A stretch of DNA of 64,000 bases from Flavobacterium sinopsychrotolerans. GTDB taxonomy: Bacteria; Bacteroidota; Bacteroidia; Flavobacteriales; Flavobacteriaceae. Each line of letters begins with the position of its first letter. Position 1 is the stretch's first letter. A model generated the notes under the pieces. It searched no databases. It saw nothing but the letters and a program-made list of their open reading frames with translations, and was not told the origin of the DNA. The stretch lies in assembly GCF_900110375.1 (NCBI RefSeq), contig NZ_FODN01000002.1:509086-573085 (forward strand). The letters are read 5' to 3'. The position numbers and the translations under genes were made by a program. Positions 18,209-27,416 of the stretch are shown here, one piece after another.

Positions 18209-18352
18209 TTAAACTTCAAAATAAAAATAATACTTCTCTAACGTATTTCTTGAAAGAGATAAGTTAGGACTTATAAATGCCTTACTTTTTCCGTTACAAA
18301 AGAATTTAATTGCTTTTCTAATTTTACTCAGATCAGCTGTTTTGTTATCCAT
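18209..18352 (-). pseudogene. IS21-family IstA transposase N-terminal fragment
   Basis: A 47-codon frame from ATG 18352 contains LSKIRKAIKFFCNGKSKAF and LSLSRNTLEKYYFYF. This is the helix-turn-helix start of IS21-type IstA transposases in Bacteroidota (GKSK, then LSRNTLKKY). It stops after 47 residues against about 500 in an intact protein, and no further IstA or IstB sequence is seen. It is a remnant. Confidence 0.55.
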
Positions 18353-18591
18353 AATCCGTATTTTTTTTAGCATTTTGGCACTTGTGGCAGTTGGGCAAGT
18401 TTAAGACAAAAGATTAGCAACGCAAGACTACTTTTTTCAAATTGAAATAGAAAGGATTTCTAAGCGCTATTTTATTGAAATTTTCTTCAAATCCTGTAGA
18501 AAAATGTTTTGTAAACAGGTTCGTAAGGACCACAAAAAACGCTATTAGTTCTAATGGAGTTTTGTGGCCCTATATTTTTTCTGTTTTTAGA
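18353..18591. other. Gene-free spacer with a weak hairpin
   Basis: No coding frame is convincing here. Arms CCACAAAA (18530-18537) and TTTTGTGG (18560-18567) can pair across 22 bases. T-rich sequence follows on the plus strand, so a weak terminator facing the sensor kinase gene end is possible. Confidence 0.4.
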
Positions 18592-19926
18592 TTAATCATC
18601 AACGAGACAAATTAGGAAAGTGGTTTTTCCATCTTCCTTTCTGTAGGCTAGATAACCGCCATGAGCTTCTATAATGCTTTTGGATAAAGTCAAACCAATT
18701 CCGGCACCCTCTTTACGAGTGGTGAAAAAGGGTAAGAATATTTTATTTTCTATTTCTTTTTCGATGCCTTTTCCATTATCGGTAATCATAATAAAAATTC
18801 TCTTTTCTTTGGCTTCTGCCGAAATAACAATCTGTTTTTTTTCTGTATCTGTCAAGGCATGAATGCAATTAGTCAAAAGATTAATCAATACTTGTTCCAT
18901 TTGTTGCATGTCAACATTTAGCCAGCGGTCGAAAGAAATCGTGTTTATAACTTGTATTTGTTCTTTTTTGAAGATTGAAGCCATGATTTGAAAACTGTTT
19001 TCAATCCATTTTGATAATTCTGTTTTTTCTTTTTTAGGAGAAGGTAACATGGCCAGTTTGCGATAACTTTCTACAAATTGCTGTAAATGGTCGCTTCGTC
19101 TCAACATTGTGGTAACACTGCTTTTCATATCATCTAAATCTTCCGCTGAAATGGTTTCCTGTTGAACTAAATCTTGTAAATTTTGAGAAAGTGATCGAAT
19201 AGGAGTAATCGAATTTAAAAGCTCATGCGAGATCACCTTCATCAAATTGCTCCAGGCTTCTTTCTCTTTTTTCTCAATTACATTCTGAATTGAATCCAGT
19301 GAAACAATAAAATAATCCTGATTGTAAATTTCACTTCTGGAAGTCTGCATCAGAAATGTTTGTGTGTCTTGCTGATTAACACGTATTTCTAATGACGTTT
19401 TAATTTCTTGAAAATCCTGCTGTTCAATAATTTCACATAGAGAAGGCAACTGATTTCTCAAGTATTTCCATTTAGAAACTTTTGGTACATCAAAATGTTT
19501 AGAAAAATAGTCATTCATCAAAAAAATATTCCAGTCGTTTCTATCTTTTTGCAGAATAATAATTCCCGTTTCGATATTATTTAGAATAGAACGATACACA
19601 ATATCTTTTGAAACCTGTTCGTTTTCTTTACTTTTCAGCGTTTCATACAACTTGAATAAGTTAGAATAATTTTGATACGATTTATGTTTGGAAAAATCCG
19701 AGGTGAAATCATTTTGCAAAATGGAAGCAATTGTTCTGTCGTAAAGCAGAAAGGCATTTTTAACATAAAAATACATTTCTACTATAAGTAAGAAAACCAT
19801 AAAAAGACCAAATACAGCTGTGAACACCAATCCTTTTTGAAAAAGAAAGATGGAAATTCCAGCAACGGAAAGAATAAAAATTAATCTAAGAAAAAGAAGT
19901 TGGTAGATTTTCAAGAATTTAAACAT
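18592..19926 (-). CDS. Sensor histidine kinase partnered with the NtrC-type regulator
   Basis: A membrane-bound kinase of 444 residues. Two membrane helices span about 11-30 and 33-55 with almost no periplasmic loop, so the signal is probably sensed in the membrane or the cytoplasm. A PAS-like segment lies at about 105-215. The phospho-acceptor H234 is in SHELLNSITP. The ATPase domain shows NLLTNCIHAL, DNGKGI, FTTRKEGAGIGLTLS. It starts one base after the regulator's stop codon, so the two are translated together. The divergent efflux operon is the likely target; envelope stress or a toxic substrate would be the likely cue, which is inference. Confidence 0.92.
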   Translation of the reverse strand: MFKFLKIYQLLFLRLIFILSVAGISIFLFQKGLVFTAVFGLFMVFLLIVEMYFYVKNAFLLYDRTIASILQNDFTSDFSKHKSYQNYSNLFKLYETLKSKENEQVSKDIVYRSILNNIETGIIILQKDRNDWNIFLMNDYFSKHFDVPKVSKWKYLRNQLPSLCEIIEQQDFQEIKTSLEIRVNQQDTQTFLMQTSRSEIYNQDYFIVSLDSIQNVIEKKEKEAWSNLMKVISHELLNSITPIRSLSQNLQDLVQQETISAEDLDDMKSSVTTMLRRSDHLQQFVESYRKLAMLPSPKKEKTELSKWIENSFQIMASIFKKEQIQVINTISFDRWLNVDMQQMEQVLINLLTNCIHALTDTEKKQIVISAEAKEKRIFIMITDNGKGIEKEIENKIFLPFFTTRKEGAGIGLTLSKSIIEAHGGYLAYRKEDGKTTFLICLVDD

Positions 19927-19927
19927 A

Positions 19928-21271
19928 TTAGTTGATGTTATATTTTTCTAAACGTCGGTATAATGCGCCTCTGGACAATCCCAATTCCTCAGCGGTTTTA
20001 CTGATATTGTTGTTGTTCTTGAACAATATTTTTTCGATGGCTGTTTTTTCGACAGCCGAAAGTTGAATATCGTCTTGGTTTTCTTCGTAAGTTGTTATTT
20101 GCTCCAAATCCAAGTCCGATACAGTAATTCGATTGTTCTCGCAAAGAATCACCGCACGCTCTATTCGGTTCTCCATTTCCCGGATGTTTCCGTTCCAAGC
20201 ATGTTTTTCGATTTGTTCCAATGCTTTTTCGTCAAAAGTGATTTCATCCCGTCCGTATTTAGCCATCATTTTTTGCAAGAGATAGTGTGCCAATGGGATT
20301 TTATCTTCGTCTCGTTCTCGCAATGGAGGCAAGATGATTTCCATAGTGTTGATGCGATAATACAAATCTTCACGAAAATTTTTATCGGTAACTTCTTGTT
20401 TTAAATCCGCGTTTGTAGCCGTGATAATGCGGACATTTAAAGGTCTCGCTTTTGATTCTCCTAATCGGGTTACTGTTTTGGTTTGAATAACCTGCAAGAG
20501 TTTAGATTGTAAATGCAATGGGACATTTCCTATTTCATCCAAAAAAATAGTTCCGTTTTGAGCCATCTCAAAACGTCCGGGAGTATCGATCTTGGCATCT
20601 GTAAAAGCGCCTTTGGCATAACCAAATAATTCGCTTTCAAAAATATTGGAATTCAAAGAACCCAAATCAACATGAATAAAAGGATTATTTTTCCGCTCCG
20701 ATTGGCAATAAATATGATGTGACAACACGAATTTACCGGTTCCGTTCTCGCCAAGGATTAAAACATTAGCATCGGTTTTGGCAACTTTATCTGCCAATGA
20801 ATACGCCTTTTTTATAACGTCTGAATTACCAACAAAGAATTCGTCTACAATCCCAATATCATTTGATTTCTTACGCTCTTTCCTGCTTTTATCAACAGCT
20901 TGCTTAACAATGCTAAGTAATTTTTCGTTTTCCCAAGGCTTTAAAATATAATCAAAAGCACCTGCTTTTAAACCTTCCACGGCCGTTTCAACCTTGCCAA
21001 AAGCAGTCATCAAAATGACTACAGTCTTTGGTGAAAGCGTTTTTATTTCTCTTAATAAATACAAACCCTCTTTACCATCCTCAAACCCAATTCTGTAATT
21101 CATGTCGAGTAAAACCACATCAATGGTCTTTTTTGCTAATAATTCAACTACATTTTTCGGATTATTGAGCGTATATATGTTTTCAAAATGTTTTTTAAGG
21201 AGCATTTTGGAAGCAAAAAGAATGTCTTCTTGGTCGTCTATGATTAAAATTGAGGCGTTGGTCTTTTTCAT
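19928..21271 (-). CDS. NtrC-family sigma-54-dependent response regulator
   Basis: An enhancer-binding activator of 447 residues. The receiver domain carries the phospho-acceptor D56 (VVLLDMN). The AAA+ domain has GENGTGK at 174-180 and GTIFLDEIGN. The sigma-54 contact loop reads GAFTDA (221-226) in place of the usual GAFTGA. The last 40 residues form a Fis-type helix-turn-helix (ISKTAEELGLSRGALYRRL). Phosphorylation by the kinase downstream would drive oligomerisation and ATP-dependent opening of a sigma-54 promoter. Palindromes in the gap to the divergent efflux operon are good candidate binding sites. Confidence 0.93.
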   Translation of the reverse strand: MKKTNASILIIDDQEDILFASKMLLKKHFENIYTLNNPKNVVELLAKKTIDVVLLDMNYRIGFEDGKEGLYLLREIKTLSPKTVVILMTAFGKVETAVEGLKAGAFDYILKPWENEKLLSIVKQAVDKSRKERKKSNDIGIVDEFFVGNSDVIKKAYSLADKVAKTDANVLILGENGTGKFVLSHHIYCQSERKNNPFIHVDLGSLNSNIFESELFGYAKGAFTDAKIDTPGRFEMAQNGTIFLDEIGNVPLHLQSKLLQVIQTKTVTRLGESKARPLNVRIITATNADLKQEVTDKNFREDLYYRINTMEIILPPLRERDEDKIPLAHYLLQKMMAKYGRDEITFDEKALEQIEKHAWNGNIREMENRIERAVILCENNRITVSDLDLEQITTYEENQDDIQLSAVEKTAIEKILFKNNNNISKTAEELGLSRGALYRRLEKYNIN

Positions 21272-21358
21272 TCGAGGCTAATATTTGTTTTTTTTTGGAA
21301 AATGGAATCATTTTTCTTCATTTTGAATTTTAATTTGGAATCCAAATGATTTCATGAC

Positions 21359-21400
21359 TGTTCGGTTTCGGACAAAAGGTGTTCGATAATGAACACCTTT
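21359..21400. promoter_or_regulatory. Tandem palindromes, candidate enhancer sites for the NtrC-type regulator
   Basis: AAAGGTGTTC (21375-21384) and GAACACCTTT (21391-21400) are perfect 10-base arms around GATAAT. Just upstream is a weaker palindrome TGTTCG-n4-CGGACA (21359-21374). TGTTCG begins at 21359 and again at 21380, 21 bases or two helical turns apart. The pair lies about 75-115 bases before the efflux operon, as expected for an upstream activating sequence. Confidence 0.55.
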
Positions 21401-21456
21401 AAAATTTCATTAAAAATAAAAACTTAAAAATAAGGCTGTTACAAAGTTTAAATTAT

Positions 21457-21471
21457 TGGCATAAAAATCCC
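21457..21471 (+). promoter_or_regulatory. Possible sigma-54 promoter of the efflux operon
   Basis: TGGCATA, four bases, then TCCC matches the -24 half of the sigma-54 consensus well. It fails the -12 half, where GC reads CC at the correct 12-base spacing. It is the only TGGCA in the gap. Transcription would begin near 21482, inside the first codons, which would favour the second ATG at 21496. Confidence 0.25.
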
Positions 21472-21474
21472 TTT

Positions 21475-22734
21475 ATGGTAGACAAATCATCAACAATGGA
21501 CACCGTAATCAAAGGTAAAACTAACAAAAATAAGTATCTTTTAATCGCTTTGCCAATTATCTTAGTCATCGGGTATTTTGTCTTTACTTCTGCGACCAAA
21601 AAAAGAAGTTTGAATGTAAAAAAAGTTGAAATTACGATTAAGACGGTTGAAAATAGTTTTTTTGAAGATTTTATGTCTTTTCAGGCAAAAGCCGTTCCTT
21701 TAAATTCAATGTTAATTAATATCATTGAAGGTGGAGCCGTTCAGGAAATATTTGTGGAAAATGGAGATATGGTTATAAAAGGCCAACCACTCGCTAGATT
21801 ATACAATCCTAATGCAGAGCTAGCGTATATGCAACAGGAAACAGCGATTATCGAACAAATTAATAATTTGAACAAAGCCAAACTCGATCTGAGAAATCAG
21901 GAATTAAATTTAGAAAAAGATTTGATCGCAATAGAACACGATTATCTTGATGCTAAAAATTTATTCGATTTAAATAAAAAACTTTTTGAACAAGAAATAC
22001 TTTCTAAAAACGAATGGGAAAAGACCCTAGAGAACTATCGTTTTCAAAAGGAGCGGATGAATATCATCAAACAAAGTGTCAAAAAAGAAAAACTGGCGAA
22101 TCAAATTCAGATCGTGCAACTCAACCAATCCATTGGCATCATCAATAAAAGTTTGGGAATTTTGAGAATGAATAAAAAGAATTTCCTAATCACAGCACCA
22201 ATTTCCGGAAGACTTTCGTCCTTTGAACCTATACTCGGGAAAACCTATGCGCAAAATACAAGTATTGGTTCTATTGATGACAGGAAAGGCTATAAATTGA
22301 TAGCTGATATAGATGAGTTTTATTTGGACAGAATTGCAGAGAAACAAAAAGGAACGGTGGATTTTGAAAACAAAGTCATCGAAGTTCAAATAACCAAAGT
22401 AATTCCCGAAATCAAAAACGGAAGGTTTCAAGTGGAATTGGATTTTGTTTCCTCTGAAAAACTGGATTTAAAACAAGGATTGAGTTTTGGAGTTAAATTA
22501 AATCTATCGGAAAAAATAAAGACGGTAGTGCTTTCCAAAGGAAGTTTTTATGAAGAAACCAATGGGAAATGGATTTTTGTGGCGAACGGAAATAAGGCAG
22601 AAAGAAGACCAGTCAAACTGGGGAGAGAAAATCCGTTATATTATGAAGTCCTTGGCGGATTGAAAGCTGGCGAAAAAGTAATCACGTCATCGTACAAAGA
22701 TTATAAACAGGCGGAAATATTAAATTTAGAATAA
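21475..22734 (+). CDS. HlyD/MacA-type periplasmic adaptor of an efflux pump
   Basis: A membrane-fusion protein of 419 residues linking the inner-membrane ABC unit to the outer-membrane channel. A membrane helix spans about 24-43. A lipoyl-like half (GGAVQEIFVENGDMVIKGQPLARL) precedes a coiled-coil hairpin at about 120-230, then the second half (APISGRLSSFEPILGKTY) and a beta-barrel domain. The ATG at 21475 is used here; an ATG at 21496 (MDTVIKGK) would fit better if the sigma-54 promoter candidate is real. The ATPase gene begins 45 bases downstream. Confidence 0.9.
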   Translation: MVDKSSTMDTVIKGKTNKNKYLLIALPIILVIGYFVFTSATKKRSLNVKKVEITIKTVENSFFEDFMSFQAKAVPLNSMLINIIEGGAVQEIFVENGDMVIKGQPLARLYNPNAELAYMQQETAIIEQINNLNKAKLDLRNQELNLEKDLIAIEHDYLDAKNLFDLNKKLFEQEILSKNEWEKTLENYRFQKERMNIIKQSVKKEKLANQIQIVQLNQSIGIINKSLGILRMNKKNFLITAPISGRLSSFEPILGKTYAQNTSIGSIDDRKGYKLIADIDEFYLDRIAEKQKGTVDFENKVIEVQITKVIPEIKNGRFQVELDFVSSEKLDLKQGLSFGVKLNLSEKIKTVVLSKGSFYEETNGKWIFVANGNKAERRPVKLGRENPLYYEVLGGLKAGEKVITSSYKDYKQAEILNLE

Positions 22735-22778
22735 GAAATAGCAATAAATAACTAGATAAAAATAGCATCAATCAAAAA

Positions 22779-23504
22779 ATGAATAATAGTATGATTCAAA
22801 TTAAAAATCTTTCAAGAGTATTCAGAACCGAAGAATTGGAGACCAAAGCATTAAGTGAAGTTTCTTTAACCATTAATCAAGGTGATTTTGTGTCCATCAT
22901 GGGACCTTCGGGAAGCGGAAAATCTACTTTATTGAATATAGTTGGATTGCTCGACAGCGCTTCCAATGGAAGTTATCAATTGCTAAACCAAGAAATGATT
23001 GGGCTAAAAGAGAAAGAAAAATCGAAAGCCAGAAAAGAGAACATTGGCTTTATTTTTCAGAATTTCAATTTGATTGACGAATTATCGGTTTATGATAATA
23101 TTGAATTGCCATTGATTTACAATAAGGTTTCTTCTTCTGTAAGAAAGGAAAAGGTTTTAGCAATTGCCGATAAATTAGGGATTTTACACCGATTAAAACA
23201 TTATCCACAACAGCTTTCCGGAGGACAACAACAGCGTGTAGCCGTGGCAAGAGCCTTAATTAACGATCCGAAAATCATCCTTGCCGATGAACCTACAGGA
23301 AATCTAGACAGCAAAAACGGAAATGAAGTCATGGAACTTTTAACCGATTTACATGCCAATGGAGCCACAATCCTGATGGTAACGCACTCTGATTATGATG
23401 CGTCTTTTTCTCAAAAAACCATTTTGATGAAAGATGGAATGATACTTTCAGAAAAAGTTAATAACAGGAACGTGGATGTATTAGTAACGGAATCTAAAAA
23501 CTAA
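22779..23504 (+). CDS. MacB/LolD-type ABC transporter ATPase
   Basis: The cytoplasmic ATPase of 241 residues that powers the permease encoded next. It has the Walker A motif GPSGSGKST (42-50), a Q-loop in FIFQNFNL, the signature LSGGQQQRVAVARAL and Walker B with IILADEPTGNLDS. The LolD/MacB subgroup is indicated by these motifs and by the FtsX-type partner. The gap to the permease is four bases. The cargo is unknown. Confidence 0.95.
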   Translation: MNNSMIQIKNLSRVFRTEELETKALSEVSLTINQGDFVSIMGPSGSGKSTLLNIVGLLDSASNGSYQLLNQEMIGLKEKEKSKARKENIGFIFQNFNLIDELSVYDNIELPLIYNKVSSSVRKEKVLAIADKLGILHRLKHYPQQLSGGQQQRVAVARALINDPKIILADEPTGNLDSKNGNEVMELLTDLHANGATILMVTHSDYDASFSQKTILMKDGMILSEKVNNRNVDVLVTESKN

Positions 23505-23508
23505 AATA

Positions 23509-25938
23509 ATGCTAAAAAATTGGATAACTATATTTTTATACCACCTCAAAAATAATAAGCTATTTGCTGCCTTGAATGTTTTAGGATTGGCAATAGGAAT
23601 TGCGGGATTGATTTTTGCTTTGCTGTATTGGAACGATGAGCAAAGTTATAACGCTTGGAATCCTGAAAAAGAAAAAATATTTCAAGTATTGGTTGAAATG
23701 GCTGATGGTAAAGTCTTAGCTAATCAACCACCAATATTAAAATCTTTGTTAGAACAAGATCCTGAAATTGAAACTATTTTATTTTCGAAAGGGGATTATG
23801 TAAATGACCGGATTTACTATAACGAAAAGAGTGTAGAGCTTGATAAAATCATTAATGTACAAAGTACTTTCTTTTCGTTTTTTCCTTTTAAAATTATCAA
23901 AGGAGACGCTATTTCAGCTTTAAAAGATGAAACTAGTATTGCCATTTCGGAAGATATTGCCAAGAGAGTTTTTGGTGACGAAAACCCTATTGGTAAACAA
24001 GTAAAAGTATTTTATGGGATGTTTGTTGTTCGCGCAGTCTACCAGATTCCTGGGAATTCATCTATTGCTCCAGAGCTGTTGATTGACAGGATAGGGAGGG
24101 ATTTTGATTCAAATAAAGTTCAAAGAGATATTTTTAATTTTAAAGTGTTTTTAAAACTAAAAGATCCTTCTAAAGCAGAGGACATCAAAAAGAAGATTGA
24201 ACAAATATATTACAATGAGTTAACGTTAAACAATGCGAAAGAACAAGGAATTACCCCCGATGAAGTAATTAAAAGAGATGGGCGTATTAAAATTATTTTG
24301 GAACCGCTCTCTAGAGCCAGATTACACTCCGTTGTTGATGGCTATCCAGAGGGGAGAGGCAACTATCAGTTTCTACTGATAATGGCTGGTTTATCTGTTT
24401 TAATTCTCATCTTATCCATTGTCAATTATGTCAATATGGCTACGGCCAATGCCATAAAACGAGCCAAAGAAGTGGGTGTGCGTAAAATAGTTGGTGCATC
24501 AAGAGGCAATATTATTAGTCAATTCATTTTCGAAACGATCCTTATGAGTTCGTTTTCAATTTTATTGGGATTGGTAATTGTAGAATTAGGATTGCCTTAT
24601 TACAATGAATTTTTAGAAAAAGAACTAATAATAAAAGGAAGTGAATTTTATTTGCAATTACTTGTGATTTTTATGATTACAGTTATGGTTGCAGGGATAT
24701 TTCCAGCGGTTTATGTTTCCAATTTTGAAACCTTAAAAGTATTGAAAGGGAATTTCGGAAGAAGTAAAAGTGGCGTTTGGTTACGCAATGGTATGCTGGT
24801 TTTACAATTTTCTATTGCGACATTTTTTATTATTGGATCTCATATTGTCTATCAGCAAGTCAACTATTTAAGCAATAAAGATCTTGGATTTAAGGGAGAT
24901 CAAGTAATGTCTATAACATTTACTCCTCCTGCTTCAGACTATTATCAGGAAGCGCCTTTATTACAAAATATATTCAATAGATATATTACTATCAAACGGG
25001 AATTATCTAAGATTAAAGGTGTTGAACAGGCTTCGACAGGTATAGTTAAGTTTGGTGATGGTGCAATGTCTTCAAACGTTGCATATAAAGAGGTAAACTT
25101 TCAAGGACAAAATATGGCCGTTGATTTTGGTATGCTTGACATGATGAAAATTAAAGTCATAAAGGGCAGAGGTCTTGACGAAAAATTTGCTAGTGACACA
25201 ATTAATTCAGTTATCATAAATGAAACGGCTCTCAAAATGATGAAAGAGAAAAATCCGTTAGGAAAAGAAATTGAATTGCTTGGGAAAAAATTAAAAATAG
25301 TTGGAGTCGTAAAAGATTTCAATCTATTTAGTCCAGAAGACCAAGTTCCGCCAATGACAATTTTTCATGCTACTTCCTTCAATATGTCTTACTCGGCCAT
25401 TCGTCGAGTGTACGTAAAACTAAAAGGGGATGATATGGAAAATACCATTGCCGATATCGAGAAATTATGGGCTTCTAAAGTGAATACGGAATACCCTTTC
25501 AAATATGATTTCGTTGATAAAGAGTATGCTAGAACATATGAAACTTACGTCAAACAAAAGAACCTCTTTTCATTGTTAAATATTGTTGTAATTGGTATTG
25601 CGCTTTTCGGGCTGTTTGCTTTGGCTTCTTATTCTATTCAAAGTCGTATGAAAGAAATTGCCATCCGGAAAACTTTGGGTGCTGAAACCAATACTTTGTT
25701 GAAAGAATTATCAAAACAGTATATTTTGTATTGCGCAATCGGGTTTTTAATCGCTTTGTTTCCGGTCTATTATTTGTTGAACAAATGGCTCGAAAATTTT
25801 GCCTTTAGGATTGACATGACTGTATTTCCATTCATTTTTGGATTCATCATACTATTAATTTTGACATTGGTAATTGTACTTTCAAAAGCTTATCAGGCAA
25901 CAAAAACAGATGTTTTGAAATATTTAAAATATGAATAG
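23509..25938 (+). CDS. FtsX/MacB-type ABC transporter permease
   Basis: An inner-membrane permease of 809 residues with the duplicated layout common in Bacteroidota. A first helix (about 20-40) precedes a MacB-like periplasmic domain, then three helices near 285-420 (FtsX core with AKEVGVRKIVGASRG). A second periplasmic domain and another FtsX core at about 680-800 (MKEIAIRKTLGAET) follow. Such mechanotransmission pumps move substrates from the periplasm through a TolC channel rather than across the inner membrane. The 3' end overlaps the TolC gene by 8 bases. The substrate is unknown. Confidence 0.93.
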   Translation: MLKNWITIFLYHLKNNKLFAALNVLGLAIGIAGLIFALLYWNDEQSYNAWNPEKEKIFQVLVEMADGKVLANQPPILKSLLEQDPEIETILFSKGDYVNDRIYYNEKSVELDKIINVQSTFFSFFPFKIIKGDAISALKDETSIAISEDIAKRVFGDENPIGKQVKVFYGMFVVRAVYQIPGNSSIAPELLIDRIGRDFDSNKVQRDIFNFKVFLKLKDPSKAEDIKKKIEQIYYNELTLNNAKEQGITPDEVIKRDGRIKIILEPLSRARLHSVVDGYPEGRGNYQFLLIMAGLSVLILILSIVNYVNMATANAIKRAKEVGVRKIVGASRGNIISQFIFETILMSSFSILLGLVIVELGLPYYNEFLEKELIIKGSEFYLQLLVIFMITVMVAGIFPAVYVSNFETLKVLKGNFGRSKSGVWLRNGMLVLQFSIATFFIIGSHIVYQQVNYLSNKDLGFKGDQVMSITFTPPASDYYQEAPLLQNIFNRYITIKRELSKIKGVEQASTGIVKFGDGAMSSNVAYKEVNFQGQNMAVDFGMLDMMKIKVIKGRGLDEKFASDTINSVIINETALKMMKEKNPLGKEIELLGKKLKIVGVVKDFNLFSPEDQVPPMTIFHATSFNMSYSAIRRVYVKLKGDDMENTIADIEKLWASKVNTEYPFKYDFVDKEYARTYETYVKQKNLFSLLNIVVIGIALFGLFALASYSIQSRMKEIAIRKTLGAETNTLLKELSKQYILYCAIGFLIALFPVYYLLNKWLENFAFRIDMTVFPFIFGFIILLILTLVIVLSKAYQATKTDVLKYLKYE

Positions 25939-27232
25939 AAAAATAGTTATAACAGTTTTATTTTTAATGTTTTGTGCTTTAGCAAGCGGCCAAGAAAACC
26001 CTTGGTCGCTTACAAAGTGTATGGAAATGGCTTTGCAAAATAATATCGAAATAAAAATTAGGCAACTTGAAATAAAAAGAATCCAGAAATCACAAAATTC
26101 GGTTTTAAATCGAATGTTACCGGTTATTAATTTATATGGTGAACAAGGCTATAATTTTGGTTCCACCATTGATCCTTCGACTAATGGAAGAGTAAGTTCC
26201 AATATTCAGAATGATAATTTCTACCTGAATGCAAGAACGAATCTGATTGATTTTAGTGCTTTTGCGAATGCTCAAAAAGATAAAATCAATATTGAGCAAG
26301 TAAAAGCAGAGAAAGAAGTAGTAGAAAACGAATATAAATTGCAGATTTTGGAAAGCTATTATCAAGTACTTTACGCACAGGAATTGTTGAAAATCCAAAA
26401 AGAGCAATTCAAGCAAGCTTCATTCAACCTGGACAGAATAACTAAAGAAGTGACTATTGGCAGTAAACCTCAAAGTGATTTGTATGATATGCAATTGAGC
26501 TTTTCGGAGGAAGAAAACCGAAATCTGGAAACCGAACAATTGTATGCTATTAAAAAAATACAGTTATTCCAATTGATGAATATTACGGATGTGGCGACCG
26601 ATGAAGTGGTATTAGAACCTTATTTAAATGAACGAACTATAGATTCTGATAATGAGTTGTATAGTCCTAAAATAAAACTTGCCGAGCTCAATCATCAAAA
26701 CAGTTTAAAGTCGATTCGTTTAGAAAGAGCTAGTAATTATCCGGTACTGTCAGCCTATTATGGGTATTCTACTTTTTATTATAAAAATATAAAACAAGCA
26801 AATGCCAACACAGATTCTTTTTTCAATCAATTAGAAGATAATAAAAGCCAACAAGTTGGTATGCAATTGAGCGTTCCAATTTTCAATGGCTTTAGAAATA
26901 GCAAAAAAATCAGTGCATCAAAAATAGCAGGTGATCAGACAAAACTCGCCATAGAAAAGGAAAAACAACTGTTAGACAAACAAGTCGCATTGGAAGAACA
27001 AAATAAAAAGAATTATTTACAACTTCAGCATAAATTGATGGAGAAAGAAAAGTATGCTAAGGCTTCTCTAGCCACTACGCAAGCTAAATTTATAAGCGGT
27101 AAAGTGGAAGCCATTTTATATTCCTCAGTTAAAAATCAATCTCTTTCAGCTGAGTATGAAGTGTTGAAAAATGATCTTCAATTACAATACATTGACTTGA
27201 AAATAAATCTGTTGAGAAAGAATCGGTTCTAA
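25931..27232 (+). CDS. TolC-family outer membrane efflux protein
   Basis: The outer-membrane channel of the pump, 433 residues. A signal peptide ends near residue 20 (ALASGQ). The sequence is rich in long coiled helices with the duplicated TolC pattern (SLTKCMEMALQNNIEIKI at the start; VGMQLSVPIFNGFRN in the second half). The start overlaps the permease by 8 bases, which shows translational coupling. No gene follows in the operon. Confidence 0.93.
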   Translation: MNRKIVITVLFLMFCALASGQENPWSLTKCMEMALQNNIEIKIRQLEIKRIQKSQNSVLNRMLPVINLYGEQGYNFGSTIDPSTNGRVSSNIQNDNFYLNARTNLIDFSAFANAQKDKINIEQVKAEKEVVENEYKLQILESYYQVLYAQELLKIQKEQFKQASFNLDRITKEVTIGSKPQSDLYDMQLSFSEEENRNLETEQLYAIKKIQLFQLMNITDVATDEVVLEPYLNERTIDSDNELYSPKIKLAELNHQNSLKSIRLERASNYPVLSAYYGYSTFYYKNIKQANANTDSFFNQLEDNKSQQVGMQLSVPIFNGFRNSKKISASKIAGDQTKLAIEKEKQLLDKQVALEEQNKKNYLQLQHKLMEKEKYAKASLATTQAKFISGKVEAILYSSVKNQSLSAEYEVLKNDLQLQYIDLKINLLRKNRF

Positions 27233-27416
27233 AAATAAAGACTAAATTTTATGGCTAAATTATTTAATTATTGTAGGAAAGATTGAGAATATTTTTGTAA
27301 TGCTCACCAAAAATTTATAAACCGACAAGCTATTTTATAAGTTTTTATACGATTATTCAAATAATTTCACCTCTTGTCAATGAAATCAGTAACAAGATTA
27401 ACGCCTTAGCTTTAAG

